Shown in pieces: positions 26,594-36,063 of a stretch of DNA of 64,000 nucleotides. Under the pieces are notes generated by a model. That model was given only the letters and a program-made list of their open reading frames with translations, had not been told where the DNA came from and did not search any database. Both the position numbers and the translations under genes were made by a program. This DNA is from Candidatus Poribacteria bacterium (GTDB lineage: Bacteria; Poribacteria; WGA-4E; WGA-3G), in the NCBI GenBank assembly GCA_022824265.1, contig JAJEAG010000005.1, forward strand, positions 1 to 64,000. Reading direction: 5' to 3'. Each line of letters opens with the position of its first letter. Position 1 is the stretch's first letter.

Positions 26594-26975
26594 TTCTGTA
26601 TGTATAATCTATCTATTGATTAATTCTTTGTTTAATTGCAAATAATATGAGTCAAGGATTCAGAGTTTTCAGAGTCAACACGAAAATTGAAGAATTTTGT
26701 GAAATGCTACTAATACATACCCTGATTGACATTACAGCCTATTTATGACTAATATGGTCAGGAACGACTCTGAAAATTCGGAGATTTTATTTTATTCACT
26801 CTGATGTTTTCTTATACACATAAACGTAACGTATTTTTGTTGAGAATAGGTTACAATATTTATGTGTCTGGTCAATATAAGAATTGTGTTCCATTAGATG
26901 TTGACGCGCAGCGAATTATGTTAAGGTGACAAGTCTTCTACTTTCATATAGTTGACGTTACAACGAAATAACACC
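26594..26975. other. Intergenic region between thrS and the BNR lipoprotein gene
   Basis: About 380 bp, AT-rich, with no credible gene. It must hold the thrS promoter. I see no T-box-like leader. A weak hairpin with arms CTCTGAA / TTCGGAG (26781-26796) is followed by a T-rich stretch on the + strand, where no gene ends, so I assign it no role. Confidence 0.4.
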
Positions 26976-29900
26976 TCATCGGGTTGACGCATGTAATGTA
27001 GTTTCTAATTTACGTTTGAGTATTACACCCCATTGACCCACTACCCAGAGTGAATTCCCCTCTTTTGCTCGTGTTATAACATATAGGTTGTTGTCAATAT
27101 CAGTATGTTCTTGTTCCCATGTTTCACCTCCATCAGTTGAACGTATAATAGTCCCTTCATCTCCGACAGCATATATGACATCTTCTGAAAGAGCAAGAAT
27201 ACTGTTTAATGTTTTGGCATTGACGGATAATTGTGGTTGCCAAGTAAAACCGCCATCCACAGTCTTTAGAATAATTCCATCTTCTCCTACAGCCCATCCT
27301 TTTCTCTTAGTGGCAAATGATACTGCAAGTAAGTCAGACAGAGTAGTAGATTCGTGATATTTCCAATATTCACCACCGTTGATAGTTCTTTGGATTGCTC
27401 CACCTTGTCCAACTGCCCATCCAAGTGGTGCGAATTTCATATCAACACTTGTGAGTGTGTCGTTGACTGTGGTCCGTTGTAGCGTCCATGTGGGACCTCC
27501 GTCTTTGTTGTGAATGATGTCCCCAAATCTACCAACCGCCCATCCTTCTGAAAACTTACCAAAAACAACATCGTTCATTGAGTAGTTTCCTGGAGCCTCA
27601 CCTTCATAGAATGGAGGTCTTTCAGGGGTGTCACCTGCTGTCCAAGTATTTCCATCTGTGGTATATAGTACGGTTCCGTCACGACGCATCGTCCAACTCC
27701 ATTTTGGTTCAAGACTTGCGAAGTGAATACCGATAAGGCGTTGCCGTGGTTGGATTGCCAGTTTTTCCCATGTTTTTCCGCCATCCTGTGTTTCCATTAA
27801 TGTTCCATCATTATTTCCAATCCATCCAATCTTGTCATTGTAAAAAAGCACTTCACGGAAATCATTACGATCTTGCTCACCGAGTTGACGTTCCCATGTT
27901 TCGCCGCCATCTGTGGTGCGATATATACTCCCTGCACCTCCAACTGCCCATGCATGTTGTGTATCAAGAAAGAATACATTTGCAATTCCAGAAGCCGCTC
28001 TACTTCTAAACCGTCTTCTCGGTTCACGGGGTGGAGTAGGTTGTTGTCTTGATTGATCAGTCTGTTCAACGTTAGGTGGGATTGTCCCTTCAGGCGCAAG
28101 GCTGCCTGGTTGTTGCCGTTGCTGGCTTAACTGCCGTTGCAGTACATCAAATGGGGAGAATTCAGGTGATGTAGTTGATACTTCTTGATCGTCTGATTCA
28201 TCGTTTTCTGTTTCTACAGGAGTTTGTTCTACTGGTTGTTGTAACGCAACTCTACCATCACCAGTATTTATGAAAATGGGTTTCCAATTTAATCCTTGGT
28301 CCTTCGTAATATAAACGCTACCACCACCAATACCCCAGGCATCTGTATGCGAATTGAATGTAATATTGCGTAACCCTCGTGTGCTCTGAGATGCAGCTTG
28401 CATTTTCCATGTTTCTCCGCCATCACCTGTTAGCAAAGAGTTTCCATCCCCAAGTATTACCCAACCATTCATTTCATCTTGAAAGTGTACTGCTATGCCT
28501 GCTTGATTAGTTTTTGTTTGTATTTTCCAGTAATTTCCACCATCTACAGTGTGTAGAATGAAACCACCATCTCGTCGTTGTGGAGCAACTGCCCATCCTT
28601 CTAAACTATTAATAAAATGAAGGTCTGTTATGTTAGCATTTGTCGTCCCAGTTTTCTGGACTTTCCAAGTTTTTCCACCGTCGTTTGTGTGTACTATTTG
28701 TCCAATTGATGCCCCAAGCCATCCTTCATCTTTACTGATGAACTGCATCATAGTCATCCGTGGTAAGTTTTGTTGAGTTGTTCTTACCATTGGTTTCCAC
28801 GATTCGCCACCGTTGTTTGTTTGAAGTAGAATACCTGATCCAAGAATAAATCCATTTTGTTTATCTATAAATTCAACTTCTCGTAAATTGGCACTAACCC
28901 CACTATGTTGAGGTAGCCATGTTTCTCCACCATCAGTTGTACGTGCAATTACTCCACCAGAACCGACTGTCCATCCATTTGCTTCATCTATAAAATGTGT
29001 GTCTGCAAAATTTGTTCTCCAAGTTGCCTGTCGAATTATATCCCAGTGGTAGACAACCGGAACAATAGGTGTCTCCTCTTCAGCAACTATAATTTCTGGT
29101 TCGGTAGCCACAGGTGGTAAGTTTGTCGGCAATTGAACATTATCAACTGTATATCGCATTGCGATTCCACCTTTACCTACAGCGACCACTCCATCAGGTG
29201 AAAGAGCTAATCCGTAAAGATCGTTCTCTGTACCGCTTTTTTGAAGTTCCCATTTTTTACCGCTGTTTATAGTGGTTAACATGACTCCGTCATCACCGAC
29301 AATTAAACCGTGCTGTGTATCTGAAAAATAGAGTTTATTTAGGTTTTTTTGTGTCCCGCTGTGTTGGACATTCCAATCTTTACCACCATTTTTTGTGTGT
29401 AGTATTTCACCAAATTGACCAACAATCCATCCGTTGTTTTCATCAACGAAGTATACAGCATATAGTTCATTAAAAGTATCTGTATCTTGTTTATTCCAAG
29501 TCAGACCCCCATCTTCGGTTGCAAGGCATACACCGGGCCAACCGATTGTCCATCCTCTTTTTTCATCAAGGAAAAACACGCCTTTTAACATAATTGCATG
29601 AAAATCACCGATAGGAATTTGTGGAAGCCAAGTATTTCCACCATTTATTGTGTGCATTATTGTGCCGACATCTCCAACAATCCATCCGACTTTTTCATTG
29701 ACAAAATGCACAGCCCGAAGTGTAAATTGTGAAGAACCACGTTGTGGTTCCCATTTTGTACCTCCATCTGTAGTATGGATAATAAGTCCACGATCACCAA
29801 CTGCCCAACCGTGTTTATCGGTTGCAAAGTAGATATTCCAAATTCCATCCCAGATTTCTGAATCCAATTCTGTCCATGTTTCTCCACCATCATTGGTTGT

Positions 29901-31013
29901 CACCATCGTTCCACCCTTACCCACAGCAATAGCACGGTTAGCATCTGTAAACTGTACATTCTGTAGGTCATTTGCTGTTGTACCGCTAACCATCTCCCAG
30001 GTCTTACCTGCGTCCTTGGTGTGCATAATGGTGCCTGACCAACCGATTGCCCATGCCTCATTTCGTGTGGTGAACTGGACACCAGTCAAATTATTTTCTA
30101 TACCGCTCTCCATCAATTGCCAGTTATCGCCACCGTCTTCTGTGCGTGTAATGAATCCTATATCTGACACAGCAATACCGAAATTTCTATCTGCAAAATG
30201 GATAGAGTTAATAGTCTCTCGGACGTGTCCATTGATCAGTGGAATACGACTATCCTGTTTCTCCCAATTTACACCCGCTGATGTGGTATGGAAAATCGAT
30301 CCATCACTCCCAGCAATCCACCCTACATTATCACTGATGAAAAACACATGTTTGTTGTCATTAATTAATCGGTCACGTTCACCTTCAAAGCGGTTGCTCT
30401 GTTCTTGCCATGATTCACCACCGTTTGTGGTATGAAAAATTCTATCATAGGTGCCAACCGTCCATCCTCTGTAATTATCAGCGAAGTAGACACCGTTTAG
30501 TGGGAATTCACTTACATGTTGATATCGATTCCATGATCTCCCACCATTTTTTGTGTAAAGGACATCAGAATCTTCACCAACAACCCATCCTTGTTTCCCG
30601 TTTGAAAAGAAGACATCACGTAACATCGCAGAAGAACCACTTTTTTGCAAACTCCAGAATCTACCACCATCATCGGTTGTTGCGATAAGTCCATTATCTC
30701 CGACCGCCCATCCATCTTTTTCATTTGCAAAATAGACAGCCTTGAAATCACCAGTAGTATTTACTTCCTGCTTCTGCCATGTTTTTCCACCGTCTGGAGT
30801 ATGTACAATTGTACCACCAAGTCCAACTAACCATCCTTTATTAGCGTTTACAAAGTGTAGATCGGTGAAGTTTGTTTCCCAATCGGCTTTACGTACTGCT
30901 TCCATCTTTACACAACCGTTGATAAGGATCATAACTCCAAGAATAAAGAGAGCTGTAGTTGTAATAAGAGTTGTGTTGTTTCTTAGTGACATCTTCTGGT
31001 ATTTAAATTGCAT
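26976..31013 (-). CDS. Giant Ycf48/BNR-repeat lipoprotein (about 26 Asp-box-like repeats)
   Basis: 1345 residues; the ATG at 31013 has GGAGG upstream. A signal peptide ends in lipobox LINGC (Cys34), so it is a surface or periplasmic lipoprotein. The rest consists of about 45-residue repeats of the form GWxVGxxGxIxHTxDGGxTW. I count about 26 DGGxTW-like boxes, 13 before a short Pro-rich break near 640, six in a second block and seven after a Gln/Pro/Arg-rich linker near 955-1010. The segment after the first break (ATWRTNFADTHF) repeats the mature N terminus (ADWETNFTDLHF), indicating propeller duplication. Ycf48 helps assemble photosystem II; in non-phototrophs such proteins are of unknown function, plausibly adhesion or glycan binding. 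Confidence 0.85.
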   Translation of the reverse strand: MQFKYQKMSLRNNTTLITTTALFILGVMILINGCVKMEAVRKADWETNFTDLHFVNANKGWLVGLGGTIVHTPDGGKTWQKQEVNTTGDFKAVYFANEKDGWAVGDNGLIATTDDGGRFWSLQKSGSSAMLRDVFFSNGKQGWVVGEDSDVLYTKNGGRSWNRYQHVSEFPLNGVYFADNYRGWTVGTYDRIFHTTNGGESWQEQSNRFEGERDRLINDNKHVFFISDNVGWIAGSDGSIFHTTSAGVNWEKQDSRIPLINGHVRETINSIHFADRNFGIAVSDIGFITRTEDGGDNWQLMESGIENNLTGVQFTTRNEAWAIGWSGTIMHTKDAGKTWEMVSGTTANDLQNVQFTDANRAIAVGKGGTMVTTNDGGETWTELDSEIWDGIWNIYFATDKHGWAVGDRGLIIHTTDGGTKWEPQRGSSQFTLRAVHFVNEKVGWIVGDVGTIMHTINGGNTWLPQIPIGDFHAIMLKGVFFLDEKRGWTIGWPGVCLATEDGGLTWNKQDTDTFNELYAVYFVDENNGWIVGQFGEILHTKNGGKDWNVQHSGTQKNLNKLYFSDTQHGLIVGDDGVMLTTINSGKKWELQKSGTENDLYGLALSPDGVVAVGKGGIAMRYTVDNVQLPTNLPPVATEPEIIVAEEETPIVPVVYHWDIIRQATWRTNFADTHFIDEANGWTVGSGGVIARTTDGGETWLPQHSGVSANLREVEFIDKQNGFILGSGILLQTNNGGESWKPMVRTTQQNLPRMTMMQFISKDEGWLGASIGQIVHTNDGGKTWKVQKTGTTNANITDLHFINSLEGWAVAPQRRDGGFILHTVDGGNYWKIQTKTNQAGIAVHFQDEMNGWVILGDGNSLLTGDGGETWKMQAASQSTRGLRNITFNSHTDAWGIGGGSVYITKDQGLNWKPIFINTGDGRVALQQPVEQTPVETENDESDDQEVSTTSPEFSPFDVLQRQLSQQRQQPGSLAPEGTIPPNVEQTDQSRQQPTPPREPRRRFRSRAASGIANVFFLDTQHAWAVGGAGSIYRTTDGGETWERQLGEQDRNDFREVLFYNDKIGWIGNNDGTLMETQDGGKTWEKLAIQPRQRLIGIHFASLEPKWSWTMRRDGTVLYTTDGNTWTAGDTPERPPFYEGEAPGNYSMNDVVFGKFSEGWAVGRFGDIIHNKDGGPTWTLQRTTVNDTLTSVDMKFAPLGWAVGQGGAIQRTINGGEYWKYHESTTLSDLLAVSFATKRKGWAVGEDGIILKTVDGGFTWQPQLSVNAKTLNSILALSEDVIYAVGDEGTIIRSTDGGETWEQEHTDIDNNLYVITRAKEGNSLWVVGQWGVILKRKLETTLHASTR

Positions 31014-31036
31014 TCTGATCTACCTCCGCTTGTATA

Positions 31037-31924
31037 TTAATATGCGTCTTGACCGAATAATCCTGAGCGTACGACTGCTATAATAAGTGCTATACTTACG
31101 CATAGGGCAATGAGTCCAATCTGAATTGACATCGTTTTACGTTCTCCCAACCTTTTAACCACATCTACACGTCCAACCAATACAAAGATGGGGGCAATTA
31201 CTAACAGCAATGCACTTATTGAAGGCACTTCTGCGTAAAAATATCCGTTTATCCAGGTACCAACAAAAAGGAATGTAACTAGAGGTGATACACTATTAGC
31301 AAAAATTTGGAACCTGAATTCATCAGCGGATATTACTCGCCGGTGTAGAACAACTGCAAGAACCCAAATTGTTGCAAATAGTGCTACTAATATTCCAGCA
31401 TGTAGTGCTATAACTACACTTCCCGACAAGGCAGTAATCAAAGCTGTTCCGAAAGAAACACCCATGTGCACAAATGGAACTGAACCTCCAGAAGGCAGTG
31501 TGGAAATACTCTGCAGCACAATATGCCAATATATATATATCCCAATTGCAAGACAAATCCACCAGATTAGAGCTTCAATTGGTCCCCATATATGCTGAAA
31601 GTAGGAATCTAATAGTAGACGAGGTATAACAATTGAATATATGATTTTGGTTATCAATTGAACCCATCGTGAAGAATCCCAATAGATACTTGTAAGAATT
31701 GCCAATATTGTGAAATAAAAAAGCCAGTGAATACTTTCTTTGGGTAAAAAAGATGGTTTACCCTCTATAGCAATATGTCCGATGATATATCCAATTCCGA
31801 GTGCTGCAGCAGTTAACCACTGAAAATGATCTTTCTTTCTTAAATATACATTGGCTGCAAAAATCACACCACAGGTAATGGCAGGTAGAAGCATAGCGAA
31901 GAACAAATGATTGAAAGTTAACAC
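31037..31924 (-). CDS. Polytopic membrane protein of unknown function
   Basis: 295 residues with about nine hydrophobic helices and short polar loops (for example ANVYLRKKDHFQW and LHRRVISADEFRF). I do not recognise a family signature. It sits 23 bp upstream of the BNR lipoprotein gene on the same strand and may be co-transcribed, which would fit an envelope role. Confidence 0.6.
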   Translation of the reverse strand: MLTFNHLFFAMLLPAITCGVIFAANVYLRKKDHFQWLTAAALGIGYIIGHIAIEGKPSFLPKESIHWLFYFTILAILTSIYWDSSRWVQLITKIIYSIVIPRLLLDSYFQHIWGPIEALIWWICLAIGIYIYWHIVLQSISTLPSGGSVPFVHMGVSFGTALITALSGSVVIALHAGILVALFATIWVLAVVLHRRVISADEFRFQIFANSVSPLVTFLFVGTWINGYFYAEVPSISALLLVIAPIFVLVGRVDVVKRLGERKTMSIQIGLIALCVSIALIIAVVRSGLFGQDAY

Positions 31925-31970
31925 TGATGAATCTCCGCATTAAAATAAAACCTAACAATTTATCGGATGT

Positions 31971-32588
31971 CTATTTATGTGCTGCTTCAATACTCACTGT
32001 AATACGAATATCATCACTTACGTTTTTCAATTCATAGTCTATTCCGAAATCACTTCGTTTAATTGCAAAGATTGTTTCAAATCCAATCAATTCTCCTGCT
32101 CGTGGATGTTCTCCTTTTCCTGTAATTTCAGCATCTATCGTCACGGATTTTTTTACGCCGTGCAGTTCAAAATCACCTGTAACTTCAAGGATATTTTCTT
32201 GTCCTACTTTTTGTTTGACGCTTGTGCTGTTGAAAGTTATAACTGGAAACTGTTTTGCGTTAAAAAAATCGGGACTTCTGAGGTGCTGGTCACGCTTTGC
32301 ATTAGCAGTATCTACGCTTGCTGCTTTCACGACTAATTCAACTTTGCTCTTGGAAATATCGGATTCGTCCAATGTGATATTACCTGAGAATTCGTTGAAC
32401 CGACCATAATTATAACTGACTCCCAAGTGTTTTGCTCGGAAAATGACGGCTGAATGTACTGCATCAATATTGTAGGTTTGTGCTGTATCTTGTGATTCAG
32501 TTTTATTTGAAAAAGTGATGATAAATAGACTGAAAAGTAAAATGGTTATGATGGATATGTGTATGTATTGCTTCCATGCTCTTTCCAT
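31971..32588 (-). CDS. YceI family periplasmic protein
   Basis: 205 residues with an N-terminal signal or anchor helix (SIITILLFSLFIITF). The mature part starts YNIDAVHSAVIFRAKHLGVSY, the hallmark of YceI (PF04264): a lipocalin-like barrel that binds polyisoprenoid lipids. It continues with SGNITLDESDISKSKVELVV, LRSPDFFNAKQFPVITF and the C-terminal ITVSIEA strand. The role is probably isoprenoid-quinone or lipid binding in the periplasm. It is first of a minus-strand run and divergent from the selenoprotein gene. Confidence 0.9.
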   Translation of the reverse strand: MERAWKQYIHISIITILLFSLFIITFSNKTESQDTAQTYNIDAVHSAVIFRAKHLGVSYNYGRFNEFSGNITLDESDISKSKVELVVKAASVDTANAKRDQHLRSPDFFNAKQFPVITFNSTSVKQKVGQENILEVTGDFELHGVKKSVTIDAEITGKGEHPRAGELIGFETIFAIKRSDFGIDYELKNVSDDIRITVSIEAAHK

Positions 32589-32911
32589 AAATACGACACC
32601 TCAATTGTGATTATTGTTAAATGTTAATATGTATGTTCTATCAAAATATAATCAAGTATACATTAATATTTGATAGGTGTCAACGAAAAAGAGAAGTGTT
32701 GCGCTTCTACAACTTGTTGGACTTACAAAGATTGAAGGTAAGGAGAGATACCTCACATTATAATACAAGTTCATATAATCACCAGATAATATAATTTTCT
32801 TGAATTCTATTGAAGAATTGTTGTATAATTACGTAAAAATATATCTTAAAATAATAGTGACGCAGAATACATGAGATTATAACCGTTTCTTGCTGGAGGG
32901 TTTTCATCAAT
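32589..32911. other. Divergent intergenic region between yceI and the selenoprotein gene
   Basis: 323 bp, strongly AT-rich, with no gene seen. It contains a good + strand promoter candidate at 32800-32829. Confidence 0.5.
32800..32829 (+). promoter_or_regulatory. Putative sigma-70 promoter of the cytochrome c-WD40-HMA gene
   Basis: TTGAAT (32800-32805), an 18-bp spacer and a consensus TATAAT (32824-32829), about 83 bp before the ATG at 32912. GGAGGG lies near the start. Confidence 0.45.
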
Positions 32912-34510
32912 ATGGACATATTGAGATTAACGTTCTTGAAGTATTTTGGGATTATTCTATTCTGTTTTGTCTTGTGGAGTCCACTTGTGGTAGCAGACAA
33001 TCATGGAAAAGAAGAACCCGTGAGTTATTATAAACAGATTCTTCCGTTGCTCAAACGGAGTTGTCAAGGATGCCATCATCCCGGTGATCCAAATGGTGAC
33101 TTGATTGTGACATCTTATGATGAACTGAAACGGGGAGGAATGGCAGGGGAAGCGATTATCCCTGGAAAACCTGATGAAAGTCTCATCATTGAGCTCATTT
33201 CTGGCGACCCTCCCGCAATGCCCCAGAACCAAGAACCACTTACTATAGATGAGATAGACCTATTCAAACGTTGGATTCTTGAGGGGGCAAAAGACGATAC
33301 ACCTGAGAAAACTAACGATGTTGGAGAGGGAAACTATCCGAAATATACTGTGCCACCGGTAGTTTCTGCGATGGCATTTTCTCCTGATGGTACTACACTT
33401 GCTGTATCAGGCGTTGGTGAAGTATTGTTGTATGATTCTGTTACTTTGGAAATCAAAGCACGATTGGTAGGCAATGCCCGTCGCATACAATCCATTGTAT
33501 ATACAAATGAGGGCAAAATACTCGGTATTGCTGGTGGATCTCCCGCACAATTTGGTGAAGTACAGTTGTGGGATACTACTACAAACAAACTTGTCAAAGC
33601 AATTCGATCTACTTTTGATACTATCTACGGACTCTCATTCTCACCAAATTCCAGTCGTGTCGCATTCGGATCATCTGATCATACGGTGCGAGTTATTTCT
33701 ATTGCGGATGAAAAGGAACTTGTGAAATTCGACAATCACAGTGACTGGGTTTTTGGTACGGTTTTTTCTACGGATGGATCACACTTTGTCAGTTGTAGTC
33801 GTGACACAGCACTTAAGTTGGTGGAGGTAGATACAGGTTCGTTTGTTGATGATGTGAACTCAAGCAATAAAGGCTATGGAGAAATCAATGCAATTGCACG
33901 ACATCCGAATGCAGACCAAGTTTTGAGTGTCGGAGAAGACAGAATTCCACGGTTATACAAAATGTTCCGTGAAACTCGGAGAGATGTAGGGAATACAGAT
34001 TTCAACCTAATTAGAGCGTATGAAGCACAAGGTGGGTCAATTGATGCTGTTGCGTTTTCTACAGATGGCAATAAATTTGCAGTGGGAAGTTCCGCAGGTG
34101 AAGCACGTATATATAATGTATCAGACGGAAAACGTCTATTATCTATGCAAGGTGATACCGTAGGAATATTTGCTCTTGCGTTTCATCCTGATGGAACGAA
34201 ACTCGCTACGGGTGGATTTGATGGTAAGATCCGTGTGTTTGACGCTAACTCAGGCAAACAACTACATATTTTTATGTCAGTGCCAATAGAAACTGATGCA
34301 AGTGAAGAACTTACTTTAGCTGTATCGGGTATGACGTGAGGGGTTTGTGTTGAAAAAGTGCAGGATGCACTTACAAAACATCAGAATGTGATTAGTGCTG
34401 AAGTTTCTCTACCAGATCAAGCGGTCATTAAGGTACGGAAGGATAGTGTTTCGGTTGATGAACTTACGAATGTAATTAAGACAGCGGGATTTACTGCTAC
34501 TGCTAAGTAA
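32912..34510 (+). CDS. Probable selenoprotein: cytochrome c - WD40 - HMA (UxxC) fusion
   Basis: 532 residues if the TGA at 34337 is read as selenocysteine (Sec476); standard gene callers would stop at 34339. Domains in order: signal peptide (about 1-28), planctomycete-type cytochrome c with CQGCH at 51-55 and distal Met in PAMPQNQ, a WD40-like propeller (about 150-440; AFSPDGTTLAVSG, SFSPNSSRVAFGS, AFHPDGTKLATGG), then an HMA domain. The HMA reads LAVSGMT, TGA, GVCVEKVQDAL, and continues through ISAEVSLPDQAVIKV to IKTAGFTATAK before TAA. The TGA lies exactly at the first Cys of GMTCxxC, giving UxxC with Cys479. A hairpin fits SECIS spacing. Expected role: periplasmic heme protein with a metal- or redox-active C terminus. 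TGA ends three other genes in the window normally, so this is not a reassigned code. A recent nonsense mutation is the main alternative. Confidence 0.8.
34344..34377 (+). promoter_or_regulatory. Putative bacterial SECIS element
   Basis: AAGTGCA (34356-34362), loop GGA (34363-34365), TGCACTT (34366-34372): a perfect 7-bp stem with G at the start of the apical loop. There are 23 nt between the TGA and the loop, inside the 16-37 nt window known for bacterial SECIS elements. A lower stem TTTGT / ACAAA (34344-34348 / 34373-34377) encloses it with a seven-base bulge on the 5' side only. It lies wholly inside the coding frame of the HMA domain. Confidence 0.65.
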
Positions 34511-34520
34511 TAACCTAAAT

Positions 34521-35975
34521 ATGTCTGTTGAAACACCAAATATCTTATGGATATGCACTGATCAACAGCGTTATGATACAATAGGAGCATTAGGTAATCC
34601 TTACGTATCCACACCTAATATTGATAGTTTGGTTGCTGAAGGTGTAACGTTTACGCATGCGTATTGTCAAAGTCCTATTTGCACTCCGAGTCGTGCAAGT
34701 TTCTTGACAGGTATGTATCCGAGTGCAGTTCATGTAAATGGCAACGGTAATGATTATTTTCCGGGTACATTTCCACTTGTCACACGCACACTTGCAGACA
34801 TTGGATACGATTGTGGATTGATTGGAAAATTACATCTTGCGAGTGCTTTTCGTAGAATAGAGCCGCGTGCAGATGATGGTTACCGATATTGGCAATATAG
34901 CCATGCACCACGAGATGACTGGGAGGAAGGACACGATTACGCTGATTGGGTTCGTTCAAAAGGATATATACTTCGCGAGTTAACCCAAAACCCGGAAGGT
35001 GTCCCAGCAGAATTACATCAAACAACTTGGTGTGCTGAAAAGACGATAGAGTTTATCTGTGAGAAACGAGATGTCCCTTGGCTTGCAAGTGTTAACATTT
35101 ATGATCCACATCCTCCGTTCAACCCACCTCAGTCATATAGGGAACAGTTTAATCCGGAAGACATGCCAGGACCGCTTTTCAAGGAGAGTGATTTAGAACA
35201 ACAATCTCAACTCAGTAAAATTGATTTTCAGTCAAAAGTTCGTACACCTGATGAATTGGATATACGAAATCCTATTATACCACAGGCACCGCGAGGCAAG
35301 ACAAAACCTGAATTGGTAGGACAAAGGGATGCAAAGACACTGACGGCTGCGTATTATGCCATGATTAAACTGATTGACGATCAATTGGGACGAATACTGA
35401 ATGTATTGAATGAAACAGGACAACGAGAGAATACCGTTATCATTTTCACAAGCGATCACGGGGAAATGTTAGGGGATCATGGACTTATTCAAAAAGGTTG
35501 TCGGTTTTATGAAGGTTTGGTCAGAGTGCCTTTGATTTTCTCGTGGCAAGGACATTTTGAAGACGGTTTAAAAAGCGAAGCACTCGTTGAACTTGTTGAC
35601 AAAACACCAACTCTATTGGAATTAGCAGGTTTACCTATTCCTGAGCAGATGCACGGACGTTCGCTATTATCTATCCTCCGAGGTGAATCAGATGCAAATC
35701 ATCATCGTGACTTTGTAAGGTGTGAATATTATGATGCACTTGATCAACGTGACCATACTTTCGCAACAATGTATCGGGATAAGCGTTATAAGTTAGTAGT
35801 GTATCATGGACATCAAGAAGGAGAACTCTACGATTTGGTTGATGATCCTGATGAGTTCCATAATCTCTGGAATGATAGCAATATGCAAGATATTAAATTG
35901 GACTTGTTAAAAAGAAGTTTTGATGCTTCAATGGTTTCTATGGACAGAGGTCCACAACGTGTCGGACCAATGTAA
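34521..35975 (+). CDS. Type I sulfatase (arylsulfatase A-like)
   Basis: 484 residues. PNILWICTDQQRYDT begins the alkaline-phosphatase-like core with metal ligand Asp14. PICTPSRASFLTG is the CxPSR signature; Cys54 would be converted to formylglycine by a maturase. FTSDHGEMLGDHG (about 310) supplies further metal ligands. It hydrolyses sulfate esters, in this kind of genome typically on algal or host glycans. No signal peptide is visible, so it is either cytoplasmic or the true start lies elsewhere; the annotated ATG follows the selenoprotein stop by 10 bp, suggesting one transcript. Confidence 0.9.
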   Translation: MSVETPNILWICTDQQRYDTIGALGNPYVSTPNIDSLVAEGVTFTHAYCQSPICTPSRASFLTGMYPSAVHVNGNGNDYFPGTFPLVTRTLADIGYDCGLIGKLHLASAFRRIEPRADDGYRYWQYSHAPRDDWEEGHDYADWVRSKGYILRELTQNPEGVPAELHQTTWCAEKTIEFICEKRDVPWLASVNIYDPHPPFNPPQSYREQFNPEDMPGPLFKESDLEQQSQLSKIDFQSKVRTPDELDIRNPIIPQAPRGKTKPELVGQRDAKTLTAAYYAMIKLIDDQLGRILNVLNETGQRENTVIIFTSDHGEMLGDHGLIQKGCRFYEGLVRVPLIFSWQGHFEDGLKSEALVELVDKTPTLLELAGLPIPEQMHGRSLLSILRGESDANHHRDFVRCEYYDALDQRDHTFATMYRDKRYKLVVYHGHQEGELYDLVDDPDEFHNLWNDSNMQDIKLDLLKRSFDASMVSMDRGPQRVGPM

Positions 35976-36063
35976 TTGGATCCAATACAATTTATTTGTT
36001 GATTAATTGTAAATGTGAGATAATAAAGAAAATGTGACTACTTCTTCAATGAAGGTGGACATA

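Noticed and set aside
26594..26975. T-box or other riboswitch upstream of thrS
   Set aside because: No specifier-loop layout or T-box consensus is visible, and such leaders are not expected outside Firmicutes-like groups.
29893..30435. 180-codon + strand frame opposite the BNR lipoprotein gene
   Set aside because: A by-product of the repetitive codons of the minus-strand gene; the translation has no domain and the minus-strand protein is unambiguous.
34337..34339. TGA read as a sense codon because of a reassigned genetic code (as in Mycoplasma or Gracilibacteria)
   Set aside because: TGA is the terminal stop of the SDR (15396), trmB (16091) and ctaA (63246) genes, and no other gene in the window has an internal TGA.
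34337..34510. Frameshift or separate small HMA gene after the WD40 gene
   Set aside because: The HMA sequence is in the same frame as the WD40 part, starts before the TGA (LAVSGMT), and has no start codon with a ribosome site of its own right after the TGA.
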